Source: Neoceratodus forsteri
Taxonomy: Eukaryota; Chordata; Ceratodontiformes; Ceratodontidae
Reading direction: 5' to 3'
NCBI GenBank assembly: GCA_016271365.2
Contig: CM057452.1
Span: 826,738,001-826,802,000, forward strand
DNA length: 64,000 nucleotides
The notes beneath the pieces are model-generated. The model saw only the letters and a list, made by a program, of their open reading frames with translations. It was not told where the DNA came from and searched no databases. Position 1 is the first letter of the stretch, and every line of letters begins with the position of its first letter. The position numbers and the translations under genes are program-made. Below, in pieces: positions 46,845 to 59,800 of this stretch.

Positions 46845-48525
46845 GTATGTGTGTGTGAGGTAACCACTGGGCTTTGTTTTAGGAAGAGCAACTGGGTGTT
46901 CTTGAGTAAAAGAAGGGCCCAGTTGACTGTGTTTGGATACCAAGGGGAACCCACTAGGCTGGGCCTGCTTACAAGTGGAGACAGCATTGCAAATTTCACA
47001 GTGGGTACTCCTGGGTACAAGTGATCACCTTACAGTGTGGTTTGGAAAACAGATGGGACTGGAACAAAGTACACTAGGATGAGGGTCCTGGACTCCAGGA
47101 GGCCAGATTTTAAAGAAATGGGAAACTACTAGAGAGAATGCCTTGGCAGGGCAGAGGAGGAGTGAAGACTCAATGAATAACAATTAAAGAAGATATAGCC
47201 TGGGCAATGGCATGCTGTTTGAAGGAAGTAAGCAAGGGAAAGAAGAGGAAGAGGCTGCTATGGTTCTCTAAGGAGGTGGTAAAGGCAGTAAATGAGAAGA
47301 AAACAGCATTTAGAAATTACAAGAAAACCCAGAAGGATGAAGGCATGGAGGTATATTTGGCAAAGCAAGAAAGAGGCAGGAAGGAAGGTGAGGGCAGCTA
47401 GAACACTAACAGAGGACAGTGTAGTAAAAGAGGTCAAAAAGGGAAAATACCTTCTTCAGATATGTGGAGGAAAAGAAGAAGACAGGGGGAGGAATAGTGA
47501 GAATCAGGAGGGCAGGGGGCACCTCACAGGGAAAGATCAAAAGAAAGCATAAACACTGAATGATTACTTCTGCACGGTCTTCATGGAAGAAGGTGCGGAA
47601 GACTCATGCTGCAGTAAGCAATAGTGGGGAGTGGACACAAGAGAGAGCCTGAAGGGTTGGAAGCCTTAAAGGAGAATAAGGTGATGGGACCAAATGGGAT
47701 TTATCCAAGGATCCTAAAAGAACTGAGCACAGTGCTTGCTGCCCATCTGGCTGTGCTTTTCAGTACATCACAGGACATGGGGAAGTTCTAGAGGACTAGA
47801 AGAGGGCCCATGTTGGTTCTTTGCACAAAAGCGGCAGTAGGGAGGGATGCTAGTGACTACAGGTCAGTCAGTCTTACATCAGTGGTGGGGAAGTTAATGG
47901 AGACACTACTGAAGGAGAGGTTCATTGAGCACCTGTAGGCAAAGGGCAGAAGGACCACCAGCAGCATGGTATCACAGGAAGGAGGTCATGTCAAACTAAT
48001 CTTACATATTTCTTAGACTGGGTTAGCAGGGAGGTCATTCCAGGAGAGCAGTGGACATGGCCTATCTTGACTATAGTAAGGTTTTCATCACTGTGCCACA
48101 CAGGAAGTTAGTTAAGATTCCAAGCAGACTGGGGGTGGGAGAGAGAGTGAGAAGCTGGGTATCAAACTGGTTAAGGAATAGGAGGCAAGGCGGGTAGTAA
48201 ATTGTAGCCACTCAGATGATAGGAGAGTGACTAGTGAGGTGCAATAGGGTTCAGTGCTGGGACTGGTCTTCTTCAGTGTCTTCATAAGCAACCTTGCAGA
48301 GAAGCTTGAGGATAAGGTGTGTGTTTTTGTGGATGATATAAAAATCTGCAACAGGGTTTACACTCAGGAAGGGGTGGAGAGAATGGAAAGGGATGTGGGA
48401 AAACTCGAGGAATGATCTAGGGGGTGGCAGCTGTGTTTCATTGCCAAAAGGTGCAACATTATGCACTTTGAGCTGCAGAACCCAAGGGCTGTTCATAGTA
48501 TGAGGGAATTGGAAATGTTCTAAGT
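46845..48525 (+). mobile_element. CR1 LINE relic
   Basis: Read on +: an end-of-endonuclease segment with TRMRVLDSRRPDFKEMG (about 47070-47120; compare RVLNFRKANFRRMG in the CR1 at 372-2748), the linker with LLWFSKEVVKAVNEKKTAF (47255-47310), then RT blocks GPNGIYPRILKEL (about 47690), YRSVSLTSVVGKLMETLLKE (about 47860-47920), GSVLGLVFFSVFISNLAEKL (about 48250-48310) and FVDDIKICN, where the catalytic YADD is FVDD (about 48330). Stops are frequent. The element ends near 48525 before the CR1 C-terminal part, so both ends are missing. Confidence 0.87.
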
Positions 48526-49449
48526 CAAATAAACAACTAACTCCTAAACTTAATAATGTTTTAAGTTGAAAAATTCAATCAACCGATAACTACAGTACAG
48601 TATTTTTCAGTCTGATTTCTCAACTAATGCAGATGTTAAAAAAAAAATAAATGAATAGTAATTTCTCTACTGGTGCCTAGATAACAAAGATTACCCATTA
48701 GATGAGTAAAATCCCTCAACCAGTGATCAAGCTTAACACTCACCTTTTGAGTTACAGTATGTATTCCCTATTGAAGACAGAAACATTAGGTATTTGCTAA
48801 CTTTTTTTGTATGGGCTCCCTTCTGTTGTTCACTTCAGCCCATATAGTTTAAACATTGTTTGTTTCCCGTAAATGTAAATGTTCATGTTCAAGAGGTGCT
48901 CAGTCCATGATAGAAGGGTTACTTTCACCATCATAAGATGGTACCAACAGGTCAGATAAAGGGAGTATTCAGTTCTCTGGGGGCAATTTACAACATCATA
49001 TGAGGTGGAGGGACAGAGGGGAAGTTTCAGTAAGGCACAAAGAGAAAAAAGACATGAGGGGTGCTCACTGCTTCATAACAAAGAGGCAAAATCCTCAAGA
49101 GCTGCTCTTTATTTGACCTTGTAAATTCTATTCAGATCATCTCACAGCTCTGCTGTTGGTTCTTTCCAGCACTGTCACCATGCTGCTCGTCACTTCCCTT
49201 TGCCTGCTATTGCCCAGGCTGTCTGCAGCTCATCTTGTTCATAGAGCTCATCCAGTTGGTCAGGTAGTATTATACTCAGTGCTTCCAGAGTTTTCCCGGC
49301 TTGCAGCAACATTTCATAGTCTTCACTCCCACTGCCTCATGAACTACCAAGTTGGCCAGATATCTGATCTGAGCTTTGATTTGTTTTTCTTTCAACTGTT
49401 TAAAGACACTGCACATTTGCTTCCTCCTTCTTTCCTAACATGTCTGGTA
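48526..49449. other. Unassigned DNA
   Basis: No recognised element. An open frame beginning at 49156 overlaps the L2 3' end and has no recognisable domain. A tctttccag acceptor-like site lies near 49168, without support. Confidence 0.35.
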
Positions 49450-51994
49450 GCAAGCAAGCAAACTTCATTTATATTAGGCACCCTTCCAGAGCTCAGAGTG
49501 CCTTTACAAAAATGCAGCATAAAATTCGTCATCCAATAAGTTTAAAACAGTAATAAAGTCAATTAAAAGTATTAAAATTCACTTTCAGCTTCAAAGTGCG
49601 GCAGCATAGCAGCATAATCAAATTTCCAGTAGCCCAGCAAATGCCTGTGCAAATAAATGGGCTTTAAGGAAACTTTTCAAACCTTCTACGGTCAGGCTAT
49701 CTCATATCCAACAAGGTACAGAGTTCCACAGGGTAGGAGCCATAAAGGCATAAGATCTACATCCAGATGTTTTCAGATGTACCCTGGGAATCTCCAGCAA
49801 TCCCTCACTGGAGGATCAGAGTGAATGGGAGGGGGCAGTGGGGAAACAGCAGATCTTGCAGGTACTATGGTCCTTGGTCATGTAGGGCTTTGTAGGTCAT
49901 CAACACAATCTTGAAGGTGATCTGCCATTGTACCGACAGCCAGTGCAGTTCACACAGCACAGGTGTTATGTGGCTGGATCCAGACATTCCCATTAACAGC
50001 CTTGCTGTCACATTCTGCCCCAGCTGCAAATGGCGGATGTCCACCCCCAGTAGTCCTAGAAAGAGGGCATTGCAATAGTTAAGATGAGTAGTGACAAAGG
50101 CATGGACCAGAGTAGGTAGATCTTCAGATGGAATCAGGTGCTTTACCCTAGCAATGTTACTTAGATGGTAAAAAGGAAGACTTGACTACAGCTGACACAT
50201 GAGCCTCAGGGTCAGGGTCAGGCCTTCATCAAATATCACCACTAGGTTGTGCACCTGGCCTGAGGCATTAAGCTGGGCCCCTCCAAGATGTAGACATGAG
50301 GATCCCCTCCCCCTATGTCCCGACCATCCGCTGATTGGGGTCCACAACCAGCACCTCCATTTTTCCAGGGTTCAGCCTTAGCCAGCTCACACTCATCCAG
50401 TTCTGTATCTCCTGGAGGCAGTTATTAAACACCAAGACAGTATTAAACTCCTGGTCAGATACAAATGACATGTAGAGTCTAGAATCATCTGCATAGCAGT
50501 GAAAACTCAACCCATACCATCTTATAAAGTCTCCCAGTGGCAGCATGTTCACTGCAAACAACATGGGGGATAGCACTGAACCATGCAGGACCCTGCAGTG
50601 CAGATCCCATGGTGCTGAGGTATAAACCCTGGACACTACCCTCTGGGACCTGCTCTCAAGGAATGATCAAAACCAACTGAGGACTGCCCCCCCAAGTCCA
50701 CAGAGAAACTGTAGGTGCTCGAGCAGCACCACATGGTCCATAGTGTCAAAAGTGGCTGAGAGATCTAGGAGAACCAAGATGGAATGAGCTCTCCCATTTC
50801 TAGCTATCAGGAGATCATTAAGCACCCATACCAGGGCAGTCTCGGTGCTATGGCTTTTCCTGAAGCCTGACTGGAAAAGGGCATAGATATTGTGAATAGT
50901 CAAATGATCCTCTAGCTGCAGTGTGACCACCTTCTCAATTACTTTACCCACAAAAGGCAAGTTAGAGGCTGGTCTGTAGTTAGCTGGGCAGTCAGGGTCA
51001 AGGGAGGGCTTTTCAGGAAAGGCTGCACCACCACCTCCTTTAAAGGTCTGGAAAGATCTCTCTCCAATGAAACCCTCACTATACCAGCAGCAAGGACCAG
51101 GCCGATAACCTCAACACACCCCTACAAGAAGGTGAGTTGGGCCCAGACCCAAACTATGGCAGGTAGGCCACAGAGTCTGGATGATCCTCACTATATCCAT
51201 GACTGCCAGCTGGCTAAAGGTAGACCAGGTCACCTGGTTATTTGTACCACCGGTTGATCCATGCAAGGCCCCATAGGGAGGCACTGGTTGATCTCTGTCC
51301 TGATGGAGGATACCTTATCACCATAGAACTGAACAAACTCCTCACACTTTTCTTGTGATAATGCTTGACCAGATTGCAGACAAACTGGACTGTACAGTCT
51401 GTCCATGGTCTTGAAGAGCTGAATTGACCTGTTCTTTGCTGCAGCAATTTCCTGGACAGAACGTTGCCTTCTTATGAGAAATTGCTGATTGATAGATCTC
51501 ATAATGGTCTAACAATCTTAGACTATCCTCCTCCAGGCAAGTTTTCCTCCAGTGTCTCTTCTACCATCACCCTTGATTATTCAACTCCTGAGTGCCCCAT
51601 GAAACCATGGGGCACCAAGGTGAAGAGTAAGAGGACAAACATGAACCAGAGCAACAACATCCAGGTCCTTGGCCACTGCCCTATTATAGGTAAGTACAAG
51701 GGATCCTGGGTCAGTGCTATCAGTCGGAATACCCGAAAGGTCCAGAACTGTTATTAGGCCTTCAGAAGTAGCACCTCATAAAGGACAATACTGTACCATT
51801 TCCTTGTGGGCAGGCCTATTATGGGGAGTCGCAAAACTGAACCTCAGGGCGTGATGGTCAGACCACCCTATAGAATTCACCTCCATATAGGAGATTTCCA
51901 TCCTCAGGTGGAACATCAAGTCCAGTGAGTGCCCCCTCCATGTGTGGTGGTGGTAATAACCCATGTCAGGCCCAATGAATCCATCAATTGGTAG
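49450..51994 (-). mobile_element. L2 LINE, 5'-truncated
   Basis: On -: endonuclease C-terminus with TWRGHSLDLMF and GWSDHHALRFSF (51994-51840), pre-RT linker (51502-51230), RT blocks FVGKVIEKVVTLQLEDHL, QSGFRKSHSTETAL and VLLDLSATFDTMDHVVLL (50960-50667), HGSVLSPMLFAVNMLPL and FHCYADDSRLYMSF (50636-50313), then LKTSGCRSYAFMAPTLWNSV (about 49800) and a 3' end with gagctcagagtgccttta-type wording near 49490. These are classic vertebrate L2 motifs. The active-site YADD is intact, but stops and frame changes occur. It is joined on its 5' side to L1 ORF1 sequence. Confidence 0.9.
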
Positions 51995-52985
51995 AAAGTC
52001 CTGGTCAACATATACACTTTTTCCATTAAGATTCAAGCATGGTTTATCCTTCGCTTTCCACGTCACCTCCTCTTTTACAGGGTATTTATTAAAACTAACA
52101 ATGACTGACTGAGTGGGGGTATCTGGCTTTGCCTTTGGCCCTAGAACATGATGTGCTTGTTTGATTTCTACTTTGTAGTCTTTAGGAAATTTGAGTTCCT
52201 GCTTTAGCCATGTTATGAGGAATTAATTAATGTCAAGGTACTCTGCATGTTCCAGGAACACAAACACATGCAAGTTCTTCCTCAAGGCTCTGGCTTCTGA
52301 ATCCTTAGCTCTGTCCATTAGTTCTCTTTCCCTCTGGCATAGGTATAAGACTGCCTGGCTCAGTCTGTCTCACTCATTGCACAGCTCTGCTTCTGCTTTT
52401 TCTATGGTCACAGTTTAATTTCCGCAAGTCTGTTTTTATATCAAAGATGTTTGCATCAATCTGTTGCAGGATCTTCAGAATTGCAGCTCTATTCCCTTTA
52501 CTGAAAGTGGAGCCAGCAGTAGAGCTGATTTCATCCTAGTACCCTCCTAAGCTGACTGTCATATCCGAGGCCTGAGATGAGAATTGCTGCAGTTCTGGAG
52601 TCTGGAAGTAGTTCTTTCAGATTTCTCCCGATTTCACTCCTTCCGAGGCTGTCCCAAACAGCATTCAGGATTCTTATCTGGATTTGGACCAGCAATGCTA
52701 AAACAGGTTGGATGACTTTAGATTTAGTCTTACTTGAGGTGGGAGCCCATTTGTAATCCACAATATTAGTCGGAGGCAGAACCAGACGTCTGGGTATGCT
52801 TATTTCTAATGAAGGACAATTTGGAATGTGAAGCAGTATCGGCAGGGTGTGCTGCAAAAATCCAACCATATTGACTCCCTCTGTACCCTCAGGGATCCTG
52901 ACTAAGCACATATTTTTATGATGGACACAGTTCTCCATATCATCTACCTTCAAGAACATGTATTTGATGGTTCAATGAGAACTAA
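51995..52985 (-). pseudogene. L1 ORF1 fragments (RNA-binding protein)
   Basis: Two pieces of L1-type ORF1 lie on -. The first (52985-52790) reads MFLKVDDMEN and VRIPEGTEGVNMVGFLQ, as in the RNA-recognition region of L1 ORF1. The second (52740-51995) starts again near the N-terminus (WAPTSSKTKSKVIQPVLALL), passes a coiled-coil stretch (ILQQIDANIFDIKTDLRKL) and continues to VEIKQAHHVLGPKAKPDTP and the CTD-like LNGKSVYVDQDF. The repeated order implies two fragments or a rearranged copy. The protein binds L1 RNA in active elements. Confidence 0.78.
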
Positions 52986-53284
52986 ACTATAAGAGCACTT
53001 GAGCACAGACACTTATGTATGTACACAAGCAATTTTGTGCTAAAGCAGTGCTTACTTTACTGGTGTGGAGACACAAGGCTTCAGCTGCTCTACAGTGGTG
53101 CAAACAAGTAAAGACTTGATAGTCTATGCTGTTAACATTCAAGCAGCTCAGGAGTTAAAATCAACTCTTGCAGTGAGTTCAGGGTACCTTCAGAGTTCAG
53201 CTCAAACCTTCTTCCAAGGAAAAGTCAGTTTTCAAGATGTCAAATTAATCCAAATAACAGTCCCAGAAAACACCAAGATGACCA
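52986..53284. other. Unassigned junction DNA
   Basis: Lies between two L1-derived regions in head-to-head orientation. It holds an open frame from 53065, but I recognise no domain. Confidence 0.35.
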
Positions 53285-53554
53285 CAAGAGAGGCGGAGCC
53301 TGACAGCCAACATGGTGGCTCGCTATTTCTTGCAGGAGTTATCCTGTGAATGCCTAGCAGCCCATCCATGACATCCAGTCGGGAGATCAGCACTTCTAAG
53401 ATCAAACTCTCATTGGCAGATCACCAGATCTTTCATTTAAGATGTTTCTTGTGAGAATTAGGCAGACTCGCAACTCTACACGCTTAACAACTCGGGCCTG
53501 GCTGCATCTACACACTATATAGGCCAAGAACTAAGTGCCTCCCGAGTTTTTGGA

Positions 53555-54448
53555 GTGCTCAGTTTGAAGCACAGTGTACAGGCACAATCCCAGAGACTGC
53601 AGGGGAGAAATGGCCTCCTCCACCACTTCAAAGCTTGGCCAAGGATATTGCGAATATGCAGCGATGTTAAGCAAAGTATTACAAGATACTACAGAGCTAA
53701 AGCAAGCATCTACATAAATAAACGAGGAGCTGCAGTACTAGCCCAGCGGTTGGAGGCCTCCAAAAAAGATATAAAGCAGCAATCTGAATACATTTTACAG
53801 CACGACGGTCACCTGAGGGAACATCATGGCCAAATTCAGTACTTATTCTTCAGAGTTGATTATTTGAAAAATAGAGCTTGAAGGCGCAACATCAGAATAG
53901 TGGGAATTCCAGAAGGAATGGAGGGCAAGGACATGATATCCTTTTTGGAAGATGCGCTGCCAGCAATGCTAGGGCTGGAGCTCGAGGCCCCACCAGAGAT
54001 TGAAAGAGCCCACCGCACACTTGCACCCAAACCCAAACCTGGTGAGCGCCCTCGTCCAATATTGTGCACATTTCTTCGATACCCGGTAAATGAGAGATAT
54101 CTCCACCTAGCAAGAGAACTAAAGTCCCTAACATGGCAAGGTTGCACCATCCAGCTTTACCAGGATTTCTCTCAGGAGCTAGCAAGGTGGAGAAGAGCAT
54201 ACGCAGAGATGAAACAGCAGCTATACAAGATGGGTATTTCCACCTCACTCAGCTATCCAGCGCAGCTCAGAATCCAATACAACAGGGTCTCTCATACATT
54301 TAGCAGCCCTGGGGATGTGGAACACTTTCTGCATAACATACAGATACCGAGCAGCGACATGACCAAATCCCCACAACCTCCAAGTAGCACAAGTAAACCA
54401 CATAGGGGAGAACTCCCCGATTTCTATGGAGATAGCAACCAGTTCTGA
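53555..54448 (+). pseudogene. L1 ORF1 of the host copy
   Basis: Two pieces. The N-terminal one (53555-53881) has a helical stretch with RLEASKKDIKQQSEYILQHD, consistent with the ORF1 coiled coil, and ends YLFFRVDYLKNRA, then a stop. The second (53900-54448) starts at the conserved GIPEGMEGKDMISFLEDALP and has PEIERAHRTLAPKPKP, then the C-terminal domain with QGCTIQLYQDFSQEL, RRAYAEMKQQLY and YPAQLRIQY. This is the standard order of L1 ORF1 RNA-binding domains. One stop between the halves is the visible lesion. Confidence 0.85.
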
Positions 54449-55710
54449 GCTGAAGGATACAGAGCCAGGGGGGCCTGGAGGAGAACTCAGCAGGGATGAT
54501 CAAGGAAGCCTGGGAGGGATACACTGAGCAGAAAGTCATCGGTCAGGAGGAACAGATCTAGGAGCAGACAGAGATTGCAAATCCTCTCAAATGACAGCAC
54601 AATTTCCCCAGCCATTACACCTACTAAGCTATCCAATAGATATGAACCTCTGAGGGGCCTTGTGCCGCATGCCCTGGACTTAACAAAGAATTGGACTGTT
54701 CGTCCCAGAAGATCTCCACGGATCAGAGTTTGCTTGAGACTGGACCCCACAGTGCACAGACTGGGCCAAATGTGAGGGGGAGTTGCAGGCCGAGCAACAG
54801 CTGCCAAGATGACTGAGGGGTTCCAACCTTACTTTACCTGCCCGGCTTGCTGGGCCTTGAAGGGCTATGGAGGGGTTGAGTTACTCTCCCCATCCTTCCT
54901 TCTTGCCAGTTAACATATAGGGGATAGTCCCCCTTCTTTGGCTGGCACCCGAGTAGGGTCTTTTAAGTTTGGCTGGTTATGGTGAGGAGGCAGTATTTTG
55001 GGGCTTGCCCTGCCACCTTTGTCGGATGGCCTAAGGCCTAATATGGGTCATATTATTTGGGTGAACCAAGTTAGGTGTTTCTAACTACATCAGAGAGTTA
55101 ACAAAAGCCTTTTATTATTTTTTTTTTTAGATCTAGCAGCAAATACTGGGTTCACTCAGTTAGAAAAGTGCTTCCCCATCTAGTGGTTAAAAGGGGAACT
55201 GATCTGGATTTTATTGTTGGTTCAAACATGGTTTAAGGGTGTCAATTTTAAGTTCCATGATTTGCTACTTTATAACCTGGTACTCCCTGCATGGTGAGTT
55301 TTGAGGGGGTTCACCGGACCCTATTCTCGGCAGGTAGCAGTAGAGGTCACACTATAGGATGATTGCAAAATTAGAGGTTTCTGGTAAATTACCAGGCCCC
55401 GCGCTCAGGAGGGGTTCTCTTGATCATGGACCATATCCATGTGCAATGGTCAGATCATACAAGGAGAGCCTTTTAGGTGATGGTTTGGTACAAGGAGGGT
55501 GGTATGGAAAGGTACAAAAAAAAGTTGTTATAGGGACTAGAAGGGCATTAAGCGAATTGTTTCACAGTGTATGTGGGGATTGCAGAAATACAGAGGGTAG
55601 ACATGGGAAGGGACTAGGGGTTGTTTCGAAGGCCAAGCTTCCTACATACAGACTTCTTAGTTTCCTGGTAATTAAGTGGGGCTCTCGGGCATTTTTGACG
55701 CTTACTACTC
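54449..55710 (+). other. Spacer between L1 ORF1 and ORF2
   Basis: About 1.26 kb without a recognised domain. This is long compared with the short inter-ORF gap of mammalian L1. An ORF at 55359-55721 has no known motif. Confidence 0.5.
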
Positions 55711-56386
55711 ATGGTAGGTAAAGATATGGTAACGGCTACCTCATGGAATGTGAGGGGCCTGAACTCACCCATTAAACGTAAGAAAGTACTTGCCAGACTT
55801 AAATCCCTGAGAACTCAGATAGCCTTCTTACAGGAAACTAAGCTAAATCATATGGAAACACAAAAACTAAGGTGGGAATGAGTGGGATGGGAAGTTCATA
55901 GTGTGGCTAACAAAACCAGAGGATGGGTTGCCATACTGTGTCACAAAAACTTAAAATGGTCTATGCAATGCAAGAACAAAGAGCTGACAAAGGAGGGAGA
56001 TGGGTATTAGCCAAAGTAGGCACCCCCACAGGGAATATAGTTTTAGCTAATATTTACGCTCCAAATGAGGACACCCCCGATTTTTTTCATAAACTCTCAC
56101 AAGAGCTATTGGAGTTTTCGGCAGGGGAGGATGACATTCTCCTAGGGGGTGATTTTAATCTAACTATGGATTCCCTCCTGGATAGATCCAACTCCAAGCC
56201 AGATGCACACCGCTGATCCATTAGGGCTTTAGAAGATATGTTATCCCTGCACAAGCTGCGAGACATATGGAGACTAGCCACCTGGTTGAGAGGGACTATA
56301 CCTATTTCTTTGAGGCCAAACAAGTTGTTAGTAGATTAGACTATTGGTTTATCTCTCCGAACATTATAAATAAGGTACTTGATGTT
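55711..56386 (+). pseudogene. L1 ORF2 endonuclease, 5' part (host copy)
   Basis: Starts at 55711 with TATSWNVRGLNSPIKRKKVL and FLQETKLN, the first two APE endonuclease motifs. After a frame change near 55960 it continues as GGRWVLAKVGTPTGNIVLA, NIYAPNEDTPDFF and LGGDFNLTMDSLLDR (about 55996-56200). It reaches VSRLDYWFISPNIINKVLD just at the insertion point. The SDH motif lies beyond the inserted L1 at about 62565. Besides the insertion, at least two frame changes and a stop are present. Confidence 0.87.
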
Positions 56387-56405
56387 TTTTTTTTTTTAAT
56401 TGAAG

Positions 56406-56411
56406 TTTATT
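56406..56411 (-). promoter_or_regulatory. Polyadenylation signal AATAAA of the L1
   Basis: Reads aatcaataaacttcaatt on -, 9-10 bases before the polyA tail. Confidence 0.88.
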
Positions 56412-56888
56412 GATTTTACAGAACCAAAAGTATAACAAAGTCAATACATAAATTAAGCCAGTTATCCATACATGTATACGTATAAAAAAAAAACCTCATC
56501 CCCACCCCCCGCTCCAACCCCCAACCCCCACCAATTCCAATCCCTCCCTCCCCCAGCCAACCCCCCCAATGAAGTGTATCCAGATAACCATGTAGCTAAG
56601 CTTATTAGTAAGTATAGCAACATCTCAAAAGTAACCTTCCTTCAGGAACAGAGAAATCAGAGTATGAAGGATAAGAGGAACAAAAAGCTATAGTGGGCAT
56701 CAGAGAGAAGCCAGAAGATCATTGGTGCAGATATAGCGCATATAATTTACCCCATTTTTATGAAATAGATCCATACGATTATGCAGAGCTGGCTACCAAT
56801 CTTTCAGTGTTAAGATAGGCAGAGAGCCCAGTCACATTCAGAATAGGACAAAGTCAATTGGTCAGTCCAATGCCTAAGAACTAATCTC

Positions 56889-59800
56889 TTAACCACAATA
56901 GACACAAGGGTAATGTGATATCACGTTCTCACAATTTATGTTAGCGTAATCTCCTAGAATGCAAATTTGGGAGTGAAAAATTAGAGACCGAGTAGGGATC
57001 CAAATTGTCCTGGATGGCAGACCACAAAGGGAGAACCTTATTACAGTGCCAGAAAATATGTAGAGAGTTCCCTTCACTATGTGATCACCTGGAGCAAAGA
57101 GGGAGGGCAAGTTTTTTGAGCCGGAAAAGTTTCTTAGGGGTGTAATACATATTATTCACAATATAATATTGGGTAAGTCTAAACCTGTCCTGGGTGTGAT
57201 ATCTGTGCAGGTCCTTCCAGATGTGGGACCAATTAAGGGTGGAGTCAGGGAGTAAGGAGAGCCAAATATTGGAGCCTGCAGCAGGTTCCGGGAATTTGTA
57301 GTTCAGTAAAAAGGAATATATTAGCGAAATGGAATGTGATTTAGAAGCAAGAGTAAAATATGAGAAAGGAAGGGGTGGACCATGGATTCTTTAAACTGAG
57401 TACCAAACTTCTCCACAATAAGGTGCCTCAACTGATATATTTTAAAGATCTTGTTATTGGAAATACCAAACTTATCAAGCATGTCGGAAGAAGAAAGGAG
57501 GGATCCTTGGTCATAGTAGTGTTCTAAATTAGTTTCCTTAATTTGTGGAAGCCACTCAGGAGCGATCATCGAGTTGTCCAGCTTGATATTGGGGTTAAGG
57601 ATGATAGGCTGACCCAGGTCCATTTTCGGAGAGATTTTTAGAAAGTGTAGACACTGGAAGAGGGATTTAAGGGATGTGAGAATTGTATGGTCAGTTATCC
57701 ACTGCGAAAGTACGGAGGTGGGAGTATAAAAAATTGCATAGGGATCTAATTTAGATTCCGAAAGAATCGATTTCTCAATTTGAAGCCAGATCGGGGGGAG
57801 AGGGGTCAGGGTGAGTTAGAAACCATCTCCCTAGTTTGGCTAGGTGAGCGGCCCAGTGGTACAGCAAGAGGTTGGGAAGCCGGAGACCTCCTTTGTCTCT
57901 AGGGAGGGATAGTTTGAGAAACGAGTGTTGAACTCCCTTCTCTCGCCAGATAAAATTTGAGAAAATTGCATGAAACTGCTGCAAGTAAGAGAGCGCAGCC
58001 AAAGGCCCAATAAGTTGAGGGAGTAAAAGATACGGGAGAGAACATTCATTTTAATAATATTAATCCTACCCTAAAGGGAAATAGGAAGGTTGGACCATCG
58101 TAGCAAATCTTGCTGGATGAGAGTTTTGAGGTTGTCCAAATTGAGTTTTCTGAGTAAGGAAGAATCTGAGGAGAAGTGAATACCTAAATATTTAATCGAT
58201 TTGGGGGACCATCGCATGCCAAATTTGATAAGATCATGCTTGTAAGTATGTATATTTAATGGGAAAATTTTGGATTTAGAGATATTCAATTTATATTGGG
58301 AGAGGCTACCATATTGCCTGATGAGATCCAATGCATGTTCTAGGGAAGCAGCGGGATGCGTAACATGTAAAAGTATATCATCTGCATAAGCAGAGAGGAC
58401 TAGCTCATGTTGACGCACCAGACAGCCTTTAATAAGCGGAGAAGATTTGAGCTTAATAAGAAGGGGTTCAAGATATATATTAAACAAGAAAGGTGAGAGG
58501 GGGAAGCCTTGCCTAGTACCACTATGAAGCTGGAACAACGAGGAAAAAACTCTGTTACAATATATCTTGGCGAAGGGAGTTGTAGAAACCTGGATCCATT
58601 TGAGAAGGAATCCGGGAAGCCCATCCTGGTCATCGTAGCCCAGAGAAAAAAAGACCAATCCACTTTCGATCGAATGCTTTCTCTGCGTCTAACGAAATTA
58701 GGGCCATTGGGAGCTGGGATGTATGGGCAAGATGAGAAATATGAGAGAGAGTTCTAAGGTGGTCTGATGGGGAATGAGAGTGTACAAAACCAACCTGCTC
58801 TGGACTGAGAAGATGGGTCCAGATTTTCTTAATCCGTTCGGCCAAGATCTTAGAGAGGATTTTCATATCATAATTTTGGAGAGATATGGGTCGGTAACTC
58901 GCCGGATCGGTGGGAGCTTTGTCCAGTTTAAGAATTAGGATAATGGTGGCTTCAAGAGGTGGGGTCTCGGTGGGAGGGAGAAAAATGTAGTAGTAAAGTC
59001 TGAAAGTAAGGGGCTAGCTCTTGGAAAAAAACATAAAATTTAAAGAAATCCATCTGGGCGGGTGCCTTATCAGGAGCCATAGAAGCAATGAACGTTCTCT
59101 ATCTCAGAGAGTGAGATAGAGCCAGTCAGGGATCTCATTATGGGGCGGCTGGGTTGGGGAATATCAATATCTGCTAAGTATGTTGAGATGTCTGAGAGGG
59201 GCGGGGAAGGAGGTACACTATAAAGATTTTATAGTACTTCTCAAAAATCTGTGCAATTTCCCTGGGAGAAGTTTTGATGGAGCCAGCAGTGATTGCAAGG
59301 CGGGATTATTCTGAAGCTTTCTAGTGTCGAAGTCTTAAGGCCAAAAGCCTTCCGGCTTTTTCACCATGCTCAATATATTTGGCTTGAGTTTTAACGAGAC
59401 AATACTCAGCCTTCTCCTTAAGGAGGTCAGTATATTCATTTTTGGCTGCCAAGAGGGTTTCTAGGGAGGACAAAGGAGAGGAGGGGAGGTGGGTGCTTTC
59501 CAATTCCTTAGTTTTGTTCATAAGAAGAAGTTCCCATGATTGTCGGGCTCTCTTTCTTGCTGAGGCAAGTTTAATTAATTCACCTCTGAGATAGCATTTT
59601 AGGGAACACCAGATAATGTCAATCCTTGAGGTAGACCCAAGGTTATCCTCCAGAAAAAGAGAAATTAGGGTCCTGATGTGAGTCACTGTATGGGGGATCT
59701 TTAAGAAGTTGGGTATTGAGCCTCCAGGTAGTATCCCTTTGAAAATTAGGATCCGGAGAAATTTTTGCCCAAACAATTGCATGGTCAGAGAGAACAATCG

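Noticed and set aside
49156..49539. Possible secreted protein with a hydrophobic N-terminus
   Set aside because: The frame runs into L2 3' sequence on the opposite strand and has no domain or supporting neighbours.
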